Positions 15,018 through 24,949 of a stretch of 43,632 bases of DNA are shown one piece after another (position 1 is the first letter of the stretch; the number at the start of each line of letters is the position of its first letter). The position numbers were made by a program, and so were the translations under genes. The notes under the pieces were generated by a model. That model made no database searches. It saw only the letters and a program-made list of their open reading frames with translations, and was not told the origin of the DNA. The stretch comes from a virus, in the IMG/VR virus record IMGVR_UViG_3300027687_000021, positions 1-43,632 of that record; one strand, given 5' to 3'.

Positions 15018-16484
15018 ATGAGTTTATCTCCACAGTTTGGGACAATTTTACCTTCTCAAACTCAACAAATTTTACAGCAAAACTATCTTCAATTTGATGG
15101 TGCTGCTGGCGGTAACTTTGCTCAGCAATACTTACCAGAGCTTTACGAAGCTGAAGTAGAAAGATATGGTAACAGAACGTTATCAGGTTTCTTAAGAATG
15201 GTTGGCGCTGAAATGCCAATGACATCTGATCAAGTAATTTGGTCGGAACAAAACAGATTACATATATCATATGATGGTTGTACTATAGCTGCAAACGGAT
15301 TAGACGTCGATGTAACAGCTGGTGGAACGATCGCGGTAACTAACGTTATCTCGCCTGCTTCAACAGTAGTTATCATGGATGACTTTGGTGGTGAAGTAAA
15401 AGCATTTGTAAATGCTTCTGACACTACTACAGGTATTGTATCAGTACAACCTTATGCGTTTACAGATTTACAAGCAGTAGGAGCTACTGGAGCTGGGCTT
15501 GCTGGTACTGTAAAAATATTTGTTTATGGTTCTGATTATCAAAAAGGACAAAGTGCTGTTGGTGCTGCGGCTGGAGCTAATGCTATTGCTGCTGCTAACC
15601 CTATGGTTAGTGTGTCTCCTGAATTTACTACTTTCAGTAACAATCCTATTATCGTAAGAAGTCAATACTCTATTAACGGTTCTGACACTGCTCAGATCGG
15701 TTGGGTAGAAGTTGCTACTGAAGACGGAACTGGAGGATACTTATGGTACTTAAAAGCTGAGTCTGAAACAAGATTACGTTTTGAAGATTACTTGGAAATG
15801 TCAATGGTTGAAGGTGAACTTAAAAATGCCGCATCTCCTATCGCTGGAGCTGTTGGTGCAGGTATCATTGGTACTGAAGGTTTATTCGCTGCTATTCAAG
15901 CTCGTGGAAACGTAGAAGTAGGATTTACTGCTGCTGCTGGTATCGATTCTTTCGATGCTATTCTTAAGAACTTAGACACTCAGGGAGCTATTGAAGAGAA
16001 CATGTTATTCTTGAACAGAAACACTGCTCTTGATTTTGATGATATGTTAGCTTCTATCTCTGGAGGATACGCTGGTGGAACTGCTTTTGGTTTATTTGAA
16101 AATTCAGAAGAAATGGCTTTAAATCTTGGATTCTCAGGATTTAGAAGAGGTTCTTATGATTTCTATAAAACAGACTGGAAATACTTAAACGACGCTTCTA
16201 CGCGTGGTGCAATGACTGGACCTGCTTCTATTGAAGGAGTATTAGTTCCTGCAGGTACTTCTACTGTTTATGACCAAATTTTAGGTACAAACATTAGACG
16301 TCCTTTCTTACACGTAAGATATAGAGCTTCTCAAGCAGATGACAGAAGAATGAAATCATGGCTAACAGGTTCTGTTGGTGGTGCATTCACTTCTACATTA
16401 GATGCAATGGAAGTAAACTTCTTATCTGAAAGATGTTTAGTAACTCAAGCTGCTAATAACTTTGTATTATTCAAAGGAATCTAG
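15018..16484 (+). CDS. Major capsid protein
   Basis: This 488-residue protein is the shell subunit by position (after scaffold) and by its sequence: an N-terminal arm (QQNYLQFDGAAGG), a long central domain with FDAILKNLDTQGAIEENMLFLNR, and a conserved end RRPFLHVRYRASQADDRR followed by SWLTGSVGG and a final EVNFLSERCLVTQAANNFVLFKG. I recognise this ending from marine Bacteroidota phage capsid proteins. The HK97 fold is expected but not demonstrable from sequence alone. The leader is AATTAAAAATTAAAAATT. A strong hairpin terminator follows 18 bp downstream. Codons appear smoother (more GCT, GGT, CGT) than in neighbouring genes, consistent with high expression. Confidence 0.9.
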   Translation: MSLSPQFGTILPSQTQQILQQNYLQFDGAAGGNFAQQYLPELYEAEVERYGNRTLSGFLRMVGAEMPMTSDQVIWSEQNRLHISYDGCTIAANGLDVDVTAGGTIAVTNVISPASTVVIMDDFGGEVKAFVNASDTTTGIVSVQPYAFTDLQAVGATGAGLAGTVKIFVYGSDYQKGQSAVGAAAGANAIAAANPMVSVSPEFTTFSNNPIIVRSQYSINGSDTAQIGWVEVATEDGTGGYLWYLKAESETRLRFEDYLEMSMVEGELKNAASPIAGAVGAGIIGTEGLFAAIQARGNVEVGFTAAAGIDSFDAILKNLDTQGAIEENMLFLNRNTALDFDDMLASISGGYAGGTAFGLFENSEEMALNLGFSGFRRGSYDFYKTDWKYLNDASTRGAMTGPASIEGVLVPAGTSTVYDQILGTNIRRPFLHVRYRASQADDRRMKSWLTGSVGGAFTSTLDAMEVNFLSERCLVTQAANNFVLFKGI

Positions 16485-16502
16485 AGTAAATTAATGTAAT
16501 TC

Positions 16503-16529
16503 TTACCCTCGTTATATCAACGGGGGTAA
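16503..16529 (+). terminator. Hairpin terminator after major capsid gene
   Basis: The arms TTACCCTCGTT and AACGGGGGTAA form an 11-bp stem with one G-U pair and a 5-nt loop (ATATC), 18 bp after the capsid stop. The next bases are T/A-rich (TTATTACTCTTATTA) rather than a pure T run, so it may terminate partially or define the 3' end of an abundant capsid transcript. Confidence 0.7.
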
Positions 16530-16566
16530 TTATTACTCTTATTAAATTATTTAATTTTATTATATT

Positions 16567-17334
16567 ATGTCAAAAAAAGAAACACAATTAAAATCAAATG
16601 GTTGGGAAATAAAAGATAGAACATATTTTTTAAGAGACTCAACTTCACCGTTAACTTTAACAATACCTGGTAAGCATACTAAAAAGCATCCTCTACTTTG
16701 GTTTGATAAAGAAACAGGAACTCAAAAAGAATTAAGATACGCTACTAATCAAGCATCTGTATTTGTTGATGAGCAGAAAGGTGAGGCTACTATGGGTCAT
16801 ATAACATTTAGAGACGGAACATTAACAGTTCCTAAAGAAGAACAAGCTTTACAGCATCTTTTGTCTCTGTATCACCCTTTATTAAACACAAAATATAAAG
16901 AACATAAACCACAAGATATAGCTGTTGATCAGTTAGAAGATTTAAACTATGAAATAGATGCTTTAATTGCTGCTAGGGAAATAGATATTGATCATGCAGA
17001 AGCTATTATGAGGGTAGAGATTGGATCTAAAGTAAATAGCATGAGTTCTAAGGAGCTTAAAAGAGATTTACTTATATTTGCTAAGCGTAATCCTAGATTA
17101 TTCATAGAATTAGCATCAGATGAAAATGTCCAACTTAGAAATTTTGCTTTAAGAGCATCAGAGCTAGGTATAATTTCTTTATCTCAAGATCAAAGAACTA
17201 TAACGTGGGCTTCAAACGGAAGAAAGCTTATGAATGTTCCTTTTGATGAAAATCCTTTTTCAGCTTTCGCTGCTTATTTAAAAACAGATGAAGGTGTAGA
17301 AGTCTATAAGTCTATAGATAAAAAAATGAAATAA
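16567..17334 (+). CDS. Conserved phage protein downstream of the capsid gene
   Basis: The 255-residue protein begins with a beta-rich part containing RTYFLRDSTSPLTLTIPGKHT and HPLLWFDKETGTQKELRYATNQ, continues SVFVDEQKGEATMGHITF, and then becomes helical (residues about 115-255). The C-terminal half contains ELKRDLLIFAKRNPRLFIELA and RNFALRASELGI, resembling a small helical repeat. The 'YFLRD..SP.T......H..HPLLWFD...G.....RYATNQ.S.FVDEQ' block is widespread in marine phages directly after the capsid gene. The function is unknown; head completion or decoration is a guess from position. It is isolated between two hairpins. Confidence 0.75.
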   Translation: MSKKETQLKSNGWEIKDRTYFLRDSTSPLTLTIPGKHTKKHPLLWFDKETGTQKELRYATNQASVFVDEQKGEATMGHITFRDGTLTVPKEEQALQHLLSLYHPLLNTKYKEHKPQDIAVDQLEDLNYEIDALIAAREIDIDHAEAIMRVEIGSKVNSMSSKELKRDLLIFAKRNPRLFIELASDENVQLRNFALRASELGIISLSQDQRTITWASNGRKLMNVPFDENPFSAFAAYLKTDEGVEVYKSIDKKMK

Positions 17335-17335
17335 C

Positions 17336-17383
17336 AGGTGATTATAATAATGGGTGATCACTTGCGTGGTCACCTAATTATTA
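17336..17383 (+). terminator. Hairpin in the intergenic region (possible terminator)
   Basis: GGTGATCAC (17353-17361) pairs with GTGGTCACC (17366-17374) across a TTGC tetraloop with one G-U pair. A/T flanks (TAATAAT against ATTATTA) extend the stem with a single bulge. An upstream AGGTGA (17336-17341) could instead pair with TCACCT (17370-17375), giving an alternative fold. No T run follows on the + strand, so it may be a processing or transcript-stabilising hairpin rather than a classical terminator. Confidence 0.55.
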
Positions 17384-17399
17384 AAATAAAAAAAATAAA

Positions 17400-18329
17400 A
17401 TGGCAATAAACGTAAACCAAGTTTATCAAACGGTTCTACTTATCTTAAATAAAGAACAAAGAGGGTATTTAACTCCTGATGAATTTAACAAGATATCTAC
17501 ACAGGTGCAACTTGAGATATTTGAATCTTACTTTGAAGATCTAAATCAACAGTTACGTGTGCCAGACAACGATAGCGAATATAGCGATCGTGTTAAAAAT
17601 ACTCAAGAAAAGATTGCACTCTTTCAAGAATCGGGAACGTGTCCTTACGTTGGCCCGTATTTTAGCACCCCAACAGTATCCGGTGCAACAACATCTCAAA
17701 CATTTACAACCACAACATCTCAGCAGTACGTTATAACAAATATAACCTCTACTGAACTAGATGCTGGTCAACCCAGCGTTACACTAGAAGATGCTAATGG
17801 TAATCAAATAGCTTTAGCTGAGTTTAAAGATTGGACAATATCAGGAACCACTTTAACTTTAACGAGTCAACCAGCGACTGGAAAAAACTTGATACTTACG
17901 GTAAATGAATTTGATTTTTACAAAATAGGAACTGTAATACATAAAGACGAGAACCCTGTTCAATATGTTCAACCAAACGAACTTTTTGAATTAAATCTTT
18001 CTCCAATAACTAAACCATCTACTACTTTTCCAGTGTATAAATATAAAGATAGGCAAATATATGTTTATCCTACAACTATAAAAACAGACATATCTTGCAC
18101 TTATTTAAGAAAACCATTAAGCCCTTTGTGGAATTTCACAGCTGTAGCTCCTAGTTTTCAATATGTATATGACGCAGGCGGATCAGTTAATTTTGAGTTA
18201 CACCCAGTGGAGCAAACTGAAGTTATACTTAGAATTCTTATGTATGCTGGTGTTATCGTTAAAGACGCTCAATTAATACAAAGCGCTGGTCAACAAATAG
18301 CTATAGATAATCAAAACGAAAAACAATAA
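17400..18329 (+). CDS. Head-tail connector (adaptor/ring) protein with inserted beta domain
   Basis: This 309-residue protein starts VNQVYQTVLLILNKEQRGYLTPDEFNK followed by helical LEIFESYFEDLNQQLR, the usual helical start of small connector or ring proteins in Bacteroidota podoviruses. Residues about 85-165 form a Thr-rich beta segment (TSQTFTTTTSQQYVITNI up to LTLTSQPATGKNLILTV) inserted before the core resumes with FDFYKIGTVIHKDENPVQYV and the C-terminal helix VILRILMYAGVIVKD. It directly precedes the second connector gene (3-bp gap). The function is inferred from position between head and tail genes plus the conserved N-terminus. Confidence 0.75.
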   Translation: MAINVNQVYQTVLLILNKEQRGYLTPDEFNKISTQVQLEIFESYFEDLNQQLRVPDNDSEYSDRVKNTQEKIALFQESGTCPYVGPYFSTPTVSGATTSQTFTTTTSQQYVITNITSTELDAGQPSVTLEDANGNQIALAEFKDWTISGTTLTLTSQPATGKNLILTVNEFDFYKIGTVIHKDENPVQYVQPNELFELNLSPITKPSTTFPVYKYKDRQIYVYPTTIKTDISCTYLRKPLSPLWNFTAVAPSFQYVYDAGGSVNFELHPVEQTEVILRILMYAGVIVKDAQLIQSAGQQIAIDNQNEKQ

Positions 18330-18332
18330 GCA

Positions 18333-19592
18333 ATGGCTATACAACCTACAAATAGTGGATTAATAACAGAAACTGGGCGACAATACTTTGAAGGTGCTCA
18401 AGGTTTTAGAGGTGATGGAACTGAGCTTTCATTTCCAACTACATTCAACACAGATCTTTTCTTAGGCAGTTGGAATCAAAACGATAGCGATTACGCTTTA
18501 AATAACTTTAAATTATACACAAGTGTAAGTGGATCACCTGGTTCGGCTTTTCAAGAATATGTTAATAGTTTTTCTGTAGTCAATAACGCAGTGGTATTTC
18601 CTGCTGGTTTTGCTCCAGCTGATGGCTTATTTATAGTAGTTCAGTTAAAAATATTAACAGGTGGTAAGTATGGCTCAACGCCATCTGAAAAAGCATACGG
18701 CCAAACAGTTGAAGATAACTACGGTAGTTACCAATATGTAAAACTAAACGATATTGTAAACAATTTTCTAGTAGGATACGTGGGCCAAGGAAAACTTTTA
18801 CCAGATTCAAAAAGAACTGACGTCATATTTCATGCAAAGCGTGGTATGCAAGAATTTAGCTACGACACTTTAAAAAGTATTAAATCTTCTGAACTAACAA
18901 TTCCAGATGGCTTAACACTAGTACTGCCTCAAGATTACGTTAACTACGTTAAGATGTCTTTCATAGATAATTTTGGAGTTAAAAGACCGTTGTATCCAGC
19001 AAACAACTTAACTATCAGTCCTTACAATACACAAATACAAGATTCAGGTGGTATACCAACTCAGGATAATTTTGGTAACGATATAGAAGGTACTTCTATA
19101 ACTCAAGAAAGATGGCATGAGGCTAATGATTCTTTGATAAATGGTAGTTGGACGATGCAAGACTTTACTAATGATATATGGGCATATAACTGGGATAATC
19201 CAAGCGCATGGTTTGGTGCAAGTCAAGGTCAGATGTATGGAATGGAACCGCAGTTTTCTCAAACAAACGGATGGTTTAATATGAACGAAAGAGAAGGAAA
19301 AGTTTCTTTTTCTAGTAACTTAAAAGGAAGACTAATAGTTTTAGAATATGTATCAGATGGTTTAGCTACAGACTTAGATACTAAACTACCTAAATTAGCT
19401 GAAGAAGCTATGTACGCTTATATACTACACGCTATAATTTCTACGCGGGCTGGTCAGCAAGAGTACTTAGTACAGAGATTAAAAAAAGATAAAAGTTCTA
19501 AATTACGAAACGCTAAAATTAGACTATCTAACATTAAACTAGATGAGATAGTTCAAGTGATGCGAGGTAAATCTAAATGGATTAAAAACTAA
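18333..19592 (+). CDS. Second head-tail connector, tail tubular protein A-like
   Basis: This 419-residue protein carries an N-terminal beta domain (about residues 28-108, GDGTELSFPTTFNTDLFLG to GLFIVVQLKIL) and then the conserved part LNDIVNNFLVGYVGQGKLL, DVIFHAKRGMQEFSYDTL and LTLVLPQDYVNYVKMSFID. That part is the signature of gatekeeper or ring proteins in marine podovirus-like phages. A helical C-terminus (EEAMYAYILHAIISTRAGQQ, then a basic tail GKSKWIKN) fits the ring interface that contacts portal. The N-terminal beta domain looks related in pattern to the one inserted in the preceding connector. It is followed after 3 bp by the large nozzle gene. Confidence 0.78.
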   Translation: MAIQPTNSGLITETGRQYFEGAQGFRGDGTELSFPTTFNTDLFLGSWNQNDSDYALNNFKLYTSVSGSPGSAFQEYVNSFSVVNNAVVFPAGFAPADGLFIVVQLKILTGGKYGSTPSEKAYGQTVEDNYGSYQYVKLNDIVNNFLVGYVGQGKLLPDSKRTDVIFHAKRGMQEFSYDTLKSIKSSELTIPDGLTLVLPQDYVNYVKMSFIDNFGVKRPLYPANNLTISPYNTQIQDSGGIPTQDNFGNDIEGTSITQERWHEANDSLINGSWTMQDFTNDIWAYNWDNPSAWFGASQGQMYGMEPQFSQTNGWFNMNEREGKVSFSSNLKGRLIVLEYVSDGLATDLDTKLPKLAEEAMYAYILHAIISTRAGQQEYLVQRLKKDKSSKLRNAKIRLSNIKLDEIVQVMRGKSKWIKN

Positions 19593-19595
19593 AAA

Positions 19596-22500
19596 ATGGC
19601 AGAAGCTAAAAATACTTTTCTAAAGTCTAAGATGAATAAAGATCTTGATGATAGAATATTACCTAATGGTGAATATAGAGATGCTCTAAATATATCCGTT
19701 GGTAGATCAGAAGATAACGATGTAGGTTCATTAGAAAATATAAAAGGTAATTCATTAATAACAGCTACCTCGGAAAGTAACAGTAACTTACGTTGTATAG
19801 GTAAATTTGAAGACGAAACAGGAAATAGAATATTTCAAGTTTTAACTGATTACACTGATCCTGCTGTTGACTGTACTTCTATAACATACCCTACGGATGC
19901 TTCGTCGCCAGAGATGAAAATAACTGTATTAGAATTAGACACTAATAACTATACCACACTTGTGCAAGGAAAGTTTTTAAATTTTGCAAAAAATAAGTGT
20001 TGGCAAATAACAGGTATAAATTTAGTTGAAGATCTTTTGTTTTGGACTGACAATAGAAATCAACCAAGAAAGATAAATGTACAGACAGCTTTAAATAATA
20101 ATACTTATTACACGGAGGAGCACCAAATATCGGTTGCTAAGTACATGCCTTCTTCACCACCTAAATTATACAAAGAAGTAGACACAACGGTTGTATCTTT
20201 AACTAGCACTAGCTCGTTTGAAGTTGAAGACGTTACTGGTATATCTGTAGGAATGACAGTGGTTTCTAATACACCGGATAATATTGGTGGTCAATATATA
20301 AATGCTAGTGAATTTTTAAAAGTTGCTAGCATTAACGGTGTTGAAGTATTTTTAAATGCAGTTCCGAATCAAACCATTGTTGTTGGTCAAAACATTAGAT
20401 TTATAGAAACAACTATGACTAATGAAAGTAGCGATCCAAATTGGCCTGGAGATCCTAGTTATTTAGAGGATAAGTATGTAAGGTTTGCTTATCGATTTCA
20501 ATACGATGATGGTGAATATTCTATAATGTCTCCGTTTACACAAATAGCTTTTATACCCGATCAAAAAGGTTTCTTTTTATATGGCAATGAAAACCAAGCC
20601 TACGAAAGTAGTATAATAAGATGGTTTGAAAATAACGTAAATAATATAAAACTAAGAATAGAACTACCAGATGTTGGTTCTGATCCCACCAGAGGAGGAA
20701 GTACCTCTAAGAATATTATAACAGAATACAAAATACAAAACATAGATATATTATACAAAGAATCTAATGGTTTAGTTGTTAAAGTTTTAAAAACTATTAA
20801 CGGTACTACCATGGCTTTGGAGATGAATGAAAATGTATATGTATACGAGTATCAATCTGAGAAACCATATAAAACATTAACAGAAGGTCAAACAACTAGA
20901 GTTTATGACAAAGTTCCTGTGAGAGCTGTATCTCAAGAGATAGCTGGCAACAGGGTTATATATGGAAATTTCAAAGATAAACACACACCTTACGATACTT
21001 TAAATTACAACTGTACAGTTCAACCTAAGTTAGATCTATATACTTCTTTTGCTGAATACCCTAATCATACACTAAAGCAAAATAGAACCTATCAAATTGG
21101 TTTTGTTTTATCCGATAAGTTTGGGAGACAATCTTCTGTTATTTTATCAGAGTACGACACTACATCAACCACTGCGGGTTCTTTACTTTTTGGGGGTTCT
21201 ACGGTGTTTCATCCGTACTATGACGAGAATGATTCGTTAGATGTTAAAAAATGGTTTGGTGATGCAGCTCTAGTTTTATTAAATCAAACTATAGGTAATT
21301 TTACTTTAAATCAAAGTGATAGAAATCTAGCAACTGGAGCTCCTGGATTATACGGAGAACCTACAGCTAGCTGGGTTGTAAGTAATTCAACTAACGACTC
21401 TTTAACCCAAAATGGCAACGTGTCCTGGACGTTAACGTTTAGCACACCTACTACAGGTGCTTTGCCAACAACAGATGATTATTTAAGAGGTGAATTTGTT
21501 GATTATACTAAAATATTAAGTATAACAAGCGCGGCAGGTGTTACAACTATAACAACTAAAGATAGACCAAATTCTTACTACTTATATATTATAGAGAATA
21601 CAGACGAAGATACTAAGTTTGCCTATTCTATTAATCCTACAGGTTGGTATTCCTATAAAATTGTAGTCAAACAAAGAGAACAAGATTACTACAATGCTTA
21701 TTTGCCAGGGTTTTTAGATGGTTATCCTGATGAGATGACTCAAGGTTCTCAGGTTAACTACGTTGTAGACTCTGCTAACGACACGTCTTACGCTGAATTA
21801 GAAAACGGAATTAATCAAATACTTTTTCCAGGTGGTGAATTAGACAATACAGCTCATACTGTTTTGCTTAATGATAATATAAATAAAATACCTAGGGATT
21901 TATCAGAAGTTGGACCAGATCAAAGACAATATAGAAGTAGTGTAGAATTATACGGTAGAGTAGACAACATATCCAATAAATTTAGTATAACAGGTTTTTT
22001 GTGGCTTGGACAAAGCACAGCAGGTGCTGATTTTGTTAATGAAATTACTTTTACAGGGGGCAATGATCCTACAAATACAGCGGTTTTTTGTCCATCAGGC
22101 TCTTGCACCGGTTTAGAGCAGCCTTTAGAGGTAGGTATGGGTTTACTTATGGGTAAATGTGAATTTGACACTACGACTGGTGGTTTACCAAACTGCGTGG
22201 AAGGTGACCAAGATTATCAATATCCTAAAAGATTTTCAAATGCAACTACAATAACTAAGGTAGAGACGGTAGTTGATCCGACCACTCAAATTATTACAAC
22301 CACTGTTTCTTTTGCGCCAGGTGGTGCTATAAACGCAGGAGCAAATCATTTAATAATAGAATACGGTGACAATACACAATATTATCCTGTAAAAAAAGCT
22401 GATATAGCTTCTACTATTGGTACTGCTCAAGACTTAGGTTTTTATCAATTCTCAGTTGACAACTTTAACGGTAGCGCAGCTAGAAATCTATATCAATTAG

Positions 22501-24917
22501 AAACAAACCCTATTGTAGCTAGATTTTCTACAAACAAAAAAATAGGTGTTATAGCTGAAGACATGGTGCCTTGGTTGAGTATATACGAGACCGCTCCTGT
22601 AGATTCTTTATTAGATATATTTTGGGAAACAACGACTGGCTGGAATTACATATCAGATATAAACCAGGATGTTTTAGCTGGATCAGATAATCCTACTGGA
22701 TTTACGGATCGTCAATTTAAGTTTATTGAAAACCAAAACTTTGATGGTCAAGATAATAATATATTGACTGGCATAACAGGTGATGCTGATTCTCCTTGGA
22801 TAACAGATATATTTTTTCCTATAAATAATACTGGTGTACGGTTAACAAACACAACCGCTACTATGACAGTGGTAACAGATTCTGGAGATGATGTATCAGG
22901 TGAATTTGCTTTAGAGCAAGTACCAAATACTGATCCTAATGATCCAGGTGGTTACAGGGTTAAGTTTTTAACTAGAAACCACGTGTTTTTAAATTCATCA
23001 GCATCTGTAGAGTCTTTTACTTTTTCTTTATCAATACTTTATCCAGCATCAACTCCACCCGACCCTGATGCTTCAACAACGGTTAGAACTTTTACTGGTA
23101 AATTGCAAAACTTTGCACCTAGCTTTGATCTAGCGTGTAATAGTTACACTACAGTAACAGGTCAATTAAATACAGGCACTGTTATAGATTTTAATGGTAA
23201 GAACGGAACAACTCGTGTATCACAAAATACAGATGATTTATATTGGACAATAACAGCTGGTAATACTAACAATTACTTTGTGATAAATAACCTTACTGGC
23301 ATAGTGACTTTAAACCAAACCTTAGGAACACCAGCAGGAAGTCAACTAGTTCCCTTAGGAGTTTATACTCTAACAGTACAACTACAAGATGCTGTAAGTG
23401 GAGGCAACGCTCTAACTACTGCCAGCGGCGGACTAGACTTTAATAGTAAAACAGCTACGTGCCAGGTTACTATAACTGTAGGACCAGAAATGGTTCCTCC
23501 TTTTTATCAAGGAGAATATCTTTCCGGGCCTGGAGAGATTGTTTGGGGTCAAGAGATAGATTATTCAAGCGGAACCTACCCCAATTGTGTACCAAAATCT
23601 GCAGACAACGCGGATGGTACTCGTAGCGTAGACCGGCGTGGTGGTTGGTATCTTGGGCCAAGACAAAATGGAGTTAATCAAGATCCTCTTCTAGCATCCC
23701 AAGCTCCAGGGTTTGGGAATTCAGCGCTATCGTGTGATCTTATATCATTTCCTAGTGGCGCTTATTCAGGTACGCTTACCCCAGTTGCTCTTGATAAAGG
23801 TACTTTATTAATATACGCAGAAATTGAGAATGAAATGACGTGTTCAGAAGCTGGGTGCGAGCCTCCACAACCTCAGAATAACGCTATAATTGACGAATTT
23901 AATATATACCATAGAGCTGCAGATACCCAAACACCGAATGGAAATTCTTGGGTTTTAATAGACGACGCGAATGGGGCTGCAGGACCTGAGATGGGTGAGC
24001 AAGTATATCAATCAGGTACCATTAATCCACCTAACAAATATGCCACGCTTAAAGCTTTTGCTAGAGGTAGATCCGTTGCAACTAGTACTAACACGTCAGA
24101 CATGACTGGTTATAAAATAATAGATGGTGACAAGCTTCCAGGTGAATACTTCATTACCATAAAAGTTAAGATAGATAACCCAAGTAATGGTTGGGAGTGC
24201 TTTTGTACTAATGATCCAGGAGGCGGTGGAGTTGATGGAACGTATCAAGGAGTAGCTTATTTTGGCTTTGAAGATGCAAATTTTAATTACACAGCTCTTA
24301 ACCAAGGGTCTTTATACTCTTATCCATACACCGTTCAACAACTTGGTGGTGCAAGTTCCGCTTTTCCAACAAGTAGTATTCAAAACACCGAAACGCTATA
24401 TGCTCACGCTAAATATGGTATATCTGTAAGACAATTTTTTACTGACTCAACCCTTTTAACTCCATGGGAGCCAAGTTTAAGTAGCTTAGGTCCATATCAT
24501 AATTTTGAAGGTGGATTTAGACAAGAAGGGGTTTGCACTGATGGCGTTGGAAATCTATGTTCGTCTAGCACATTTTGGGGTAAATATAGAAACAACTCAA
24601 ATACCAATACATGCACGCATCCCGCGAGTTCCTGGACTGCAAACGCTGAACCTTACAACATGGGTAGACCTTCAATACCTAAGTTTAGAGGTAAGTTTAG
24701 CACAGATGGCACTGTAGTGGAGGGTTATTCAACTCCCACTGGATATGGAAGCGCAGCACTGTTTGCTAGAGTTGATATTTTACAACAATTTTATGAAGAG
24801 AATGGGGGCAACCAATTTCTAGATTCTCCATATAATTTTCCAATGACAAGAAATGCTACCTACCGGGGCCAGTATTGTGGCATTGGTGCCGGAAGTGGTG
24901 GAATTGCATGTATCTAG
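19596..24917 (+). CDS. Large tail nozzle protein (tail tubular protein B-like), Cys-rich C-terminus
   Basis: The 1773-residue protein begins with AKNTFLKSKMNKDLDDRILP and EYRDALNISVGRSEDNDVGS, the conserved start of nozzle or stabilisation proteins in marine Bacteroidota phages. A beta-propeller-like region follows (CIGKFEDETGNRIFQVL; LNFAKNKCWQI; DLLFWTDNRNQPRKI). A cadherin-like beta domain lies near 1173-1280 (DLYWTITAG, FVINNLTGIVTLNQ). From about 1290 to the end the sequence is rich in Gly, Pro, Tyr and Cys (TCSEAGCE, ECFCT, and the last residues QYCGIGAGSGGIACI), giving at least ten cysteines. The protein probably forms the hexameric nozzle with a surface-exposed receptor-interaction part. 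Bases about 23520-23700 are near 49% GC, above the surroundings. Confidence 0.78.
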   Translation: MAEAKNTFLKSKMNKDLDDRILPNGEYRDALNISVGRSEDNDVGSLENIKGNSLITATSESNSNLRCIGKFEDETGNRIFQVLTDYTDPAVDCTSITYPTDASSPEMKITVLELDTNNYTTLVQGKFLNFAKNKCWQITGINLVEDLLFWTDNRNQPRKINVQTALNNNTYYTEEHQISVAKYMPSSPPKLYKEVDTTVVSLTSTSSFEVEDVTGISVGMTVVSNTPDNIGGQYINASEFLKVASINGVEVFLNAVPNQTIVVGQNIRFIETTMTNESSDPNWPGDPSYLEDKYVRFAYRFQYDDGEYSIMSPFTQIAFIPDQKGFFLYGNENQAYESSIIRWFENNVNNIKLRIELPDVGSDPTRGGSTSKNIITEYKIQNIDILYKESNGLVVKVLKTINGTTMALEMNENVYVYEYQSEKPYKTLTEGQTTRVYDKVPVRAVSQEIAGNRVIYGNFKDKHTPYDTLNYNCTVQPKLDLYTSFAEYPNHTLKQNRTYQIGFVLSDKFGRQSSVILSEYDTTSTTAGSLLFGGSTVFHPYYDENDSLDVKKWFGDAALVLLNQTIGNFTLNQSDRNLATGAPGLYGEPTASWVVSNSTNDSLTQNGNVSWTLTFSTPTTGALPTTDDYLRGEFVDYTKILSITSAAGVTTITTKDRPNSYYLYIIENTDEDTKFAYSINPTGWYSYKIVVKQREQDYYNAYLPGFLDGYPDEMTQGSQVNYVVDSANDTSYAELENGINQILFPGGELDNTAHTVLLNDNINKIPRDLSEVGPDQRQYRSSVELYGRVDNISNKFSITGFLWLGQSTAGADFVNEITFTGGNDPTNTAVFCPSGSCTGLEQPLEVGMGLLMGKCEFDTTTGGLPNCVEGDQDYQYPKRFSNATTITKVETVVDPTTQIITTTVSFAPGGAINAGANHLIIEYGDNTQYYPVKKADIASTIGTAQDLGFYQFSVDNFNGSAARNLYQLETNPIVARFSTNKKIGVIAEDMVPWLSIYETAPVDSLLDIFWETTTGWNYISDINQDVLAGSDNPTGFTDRQFKFIENQNFDGQDNNILTGITGDADSPWITDIFFPINNTGVRLTNTTATMTVVTDSGDDVSGEFALEQVPNTDPNDPGGYRVKFLTRNHVFLNSSASVESFTFSLSILYPASTPPDPDASTTVRTFTGKLQNFAPSFDLACNSYTTVTGQLNTGTVIDFNGKNGTTRVSQNTDDLYWTITAGNTNNYFVINNLTGIVTLNQTLGTPAGSQLVPLGVYTLTVQLQDAVSGGNALTTASGGLDFNSKTATCQVTITVGPEMVPPFYQGEYLSGPGEIVWGQEIDYSSGTYPNCVPKSADNADGTRSVDRRGGWYLGPRQNGVNQDPLLASQAPGFGNSALSCDLISFPSGAYSGTLTPVALDKGTLLIYAEIENEMTCSEAGCEPPQPQNNAIIDEFNIYHRAADTQTPNGNSWVLIDDANGAAGPEMGEQVYQSGTINPPNKYATLKAFARGRSVATSTNTSDMTGYKIIDGDKLPGEYFITIKVKIDNPSNGWECFCTNDPGGGGVDGTYQGVAYFGFEDANFNYTALNQGSLYSYPYTVQQLGGASSAFPTSSIQNTETLYAHAKYGISVRQFFTDSTLLTPWEPSLSSLGPYHNFEGGFRQEGVCTDGVGNLCSSSTFWGKYRNNSNTNTCTHPASSWTANAEPYNMGRPSIPKFRGKFSTDGTVVEGYSTPTGYGSAALFARVDILQQFYEENGGNQFLDSPYNFPMTRNATYRGQYCGIGAGSGGIACI

Positions 24918-24949
24918 TAATAAAACAAAAAAATAAGTGATAATATAAT

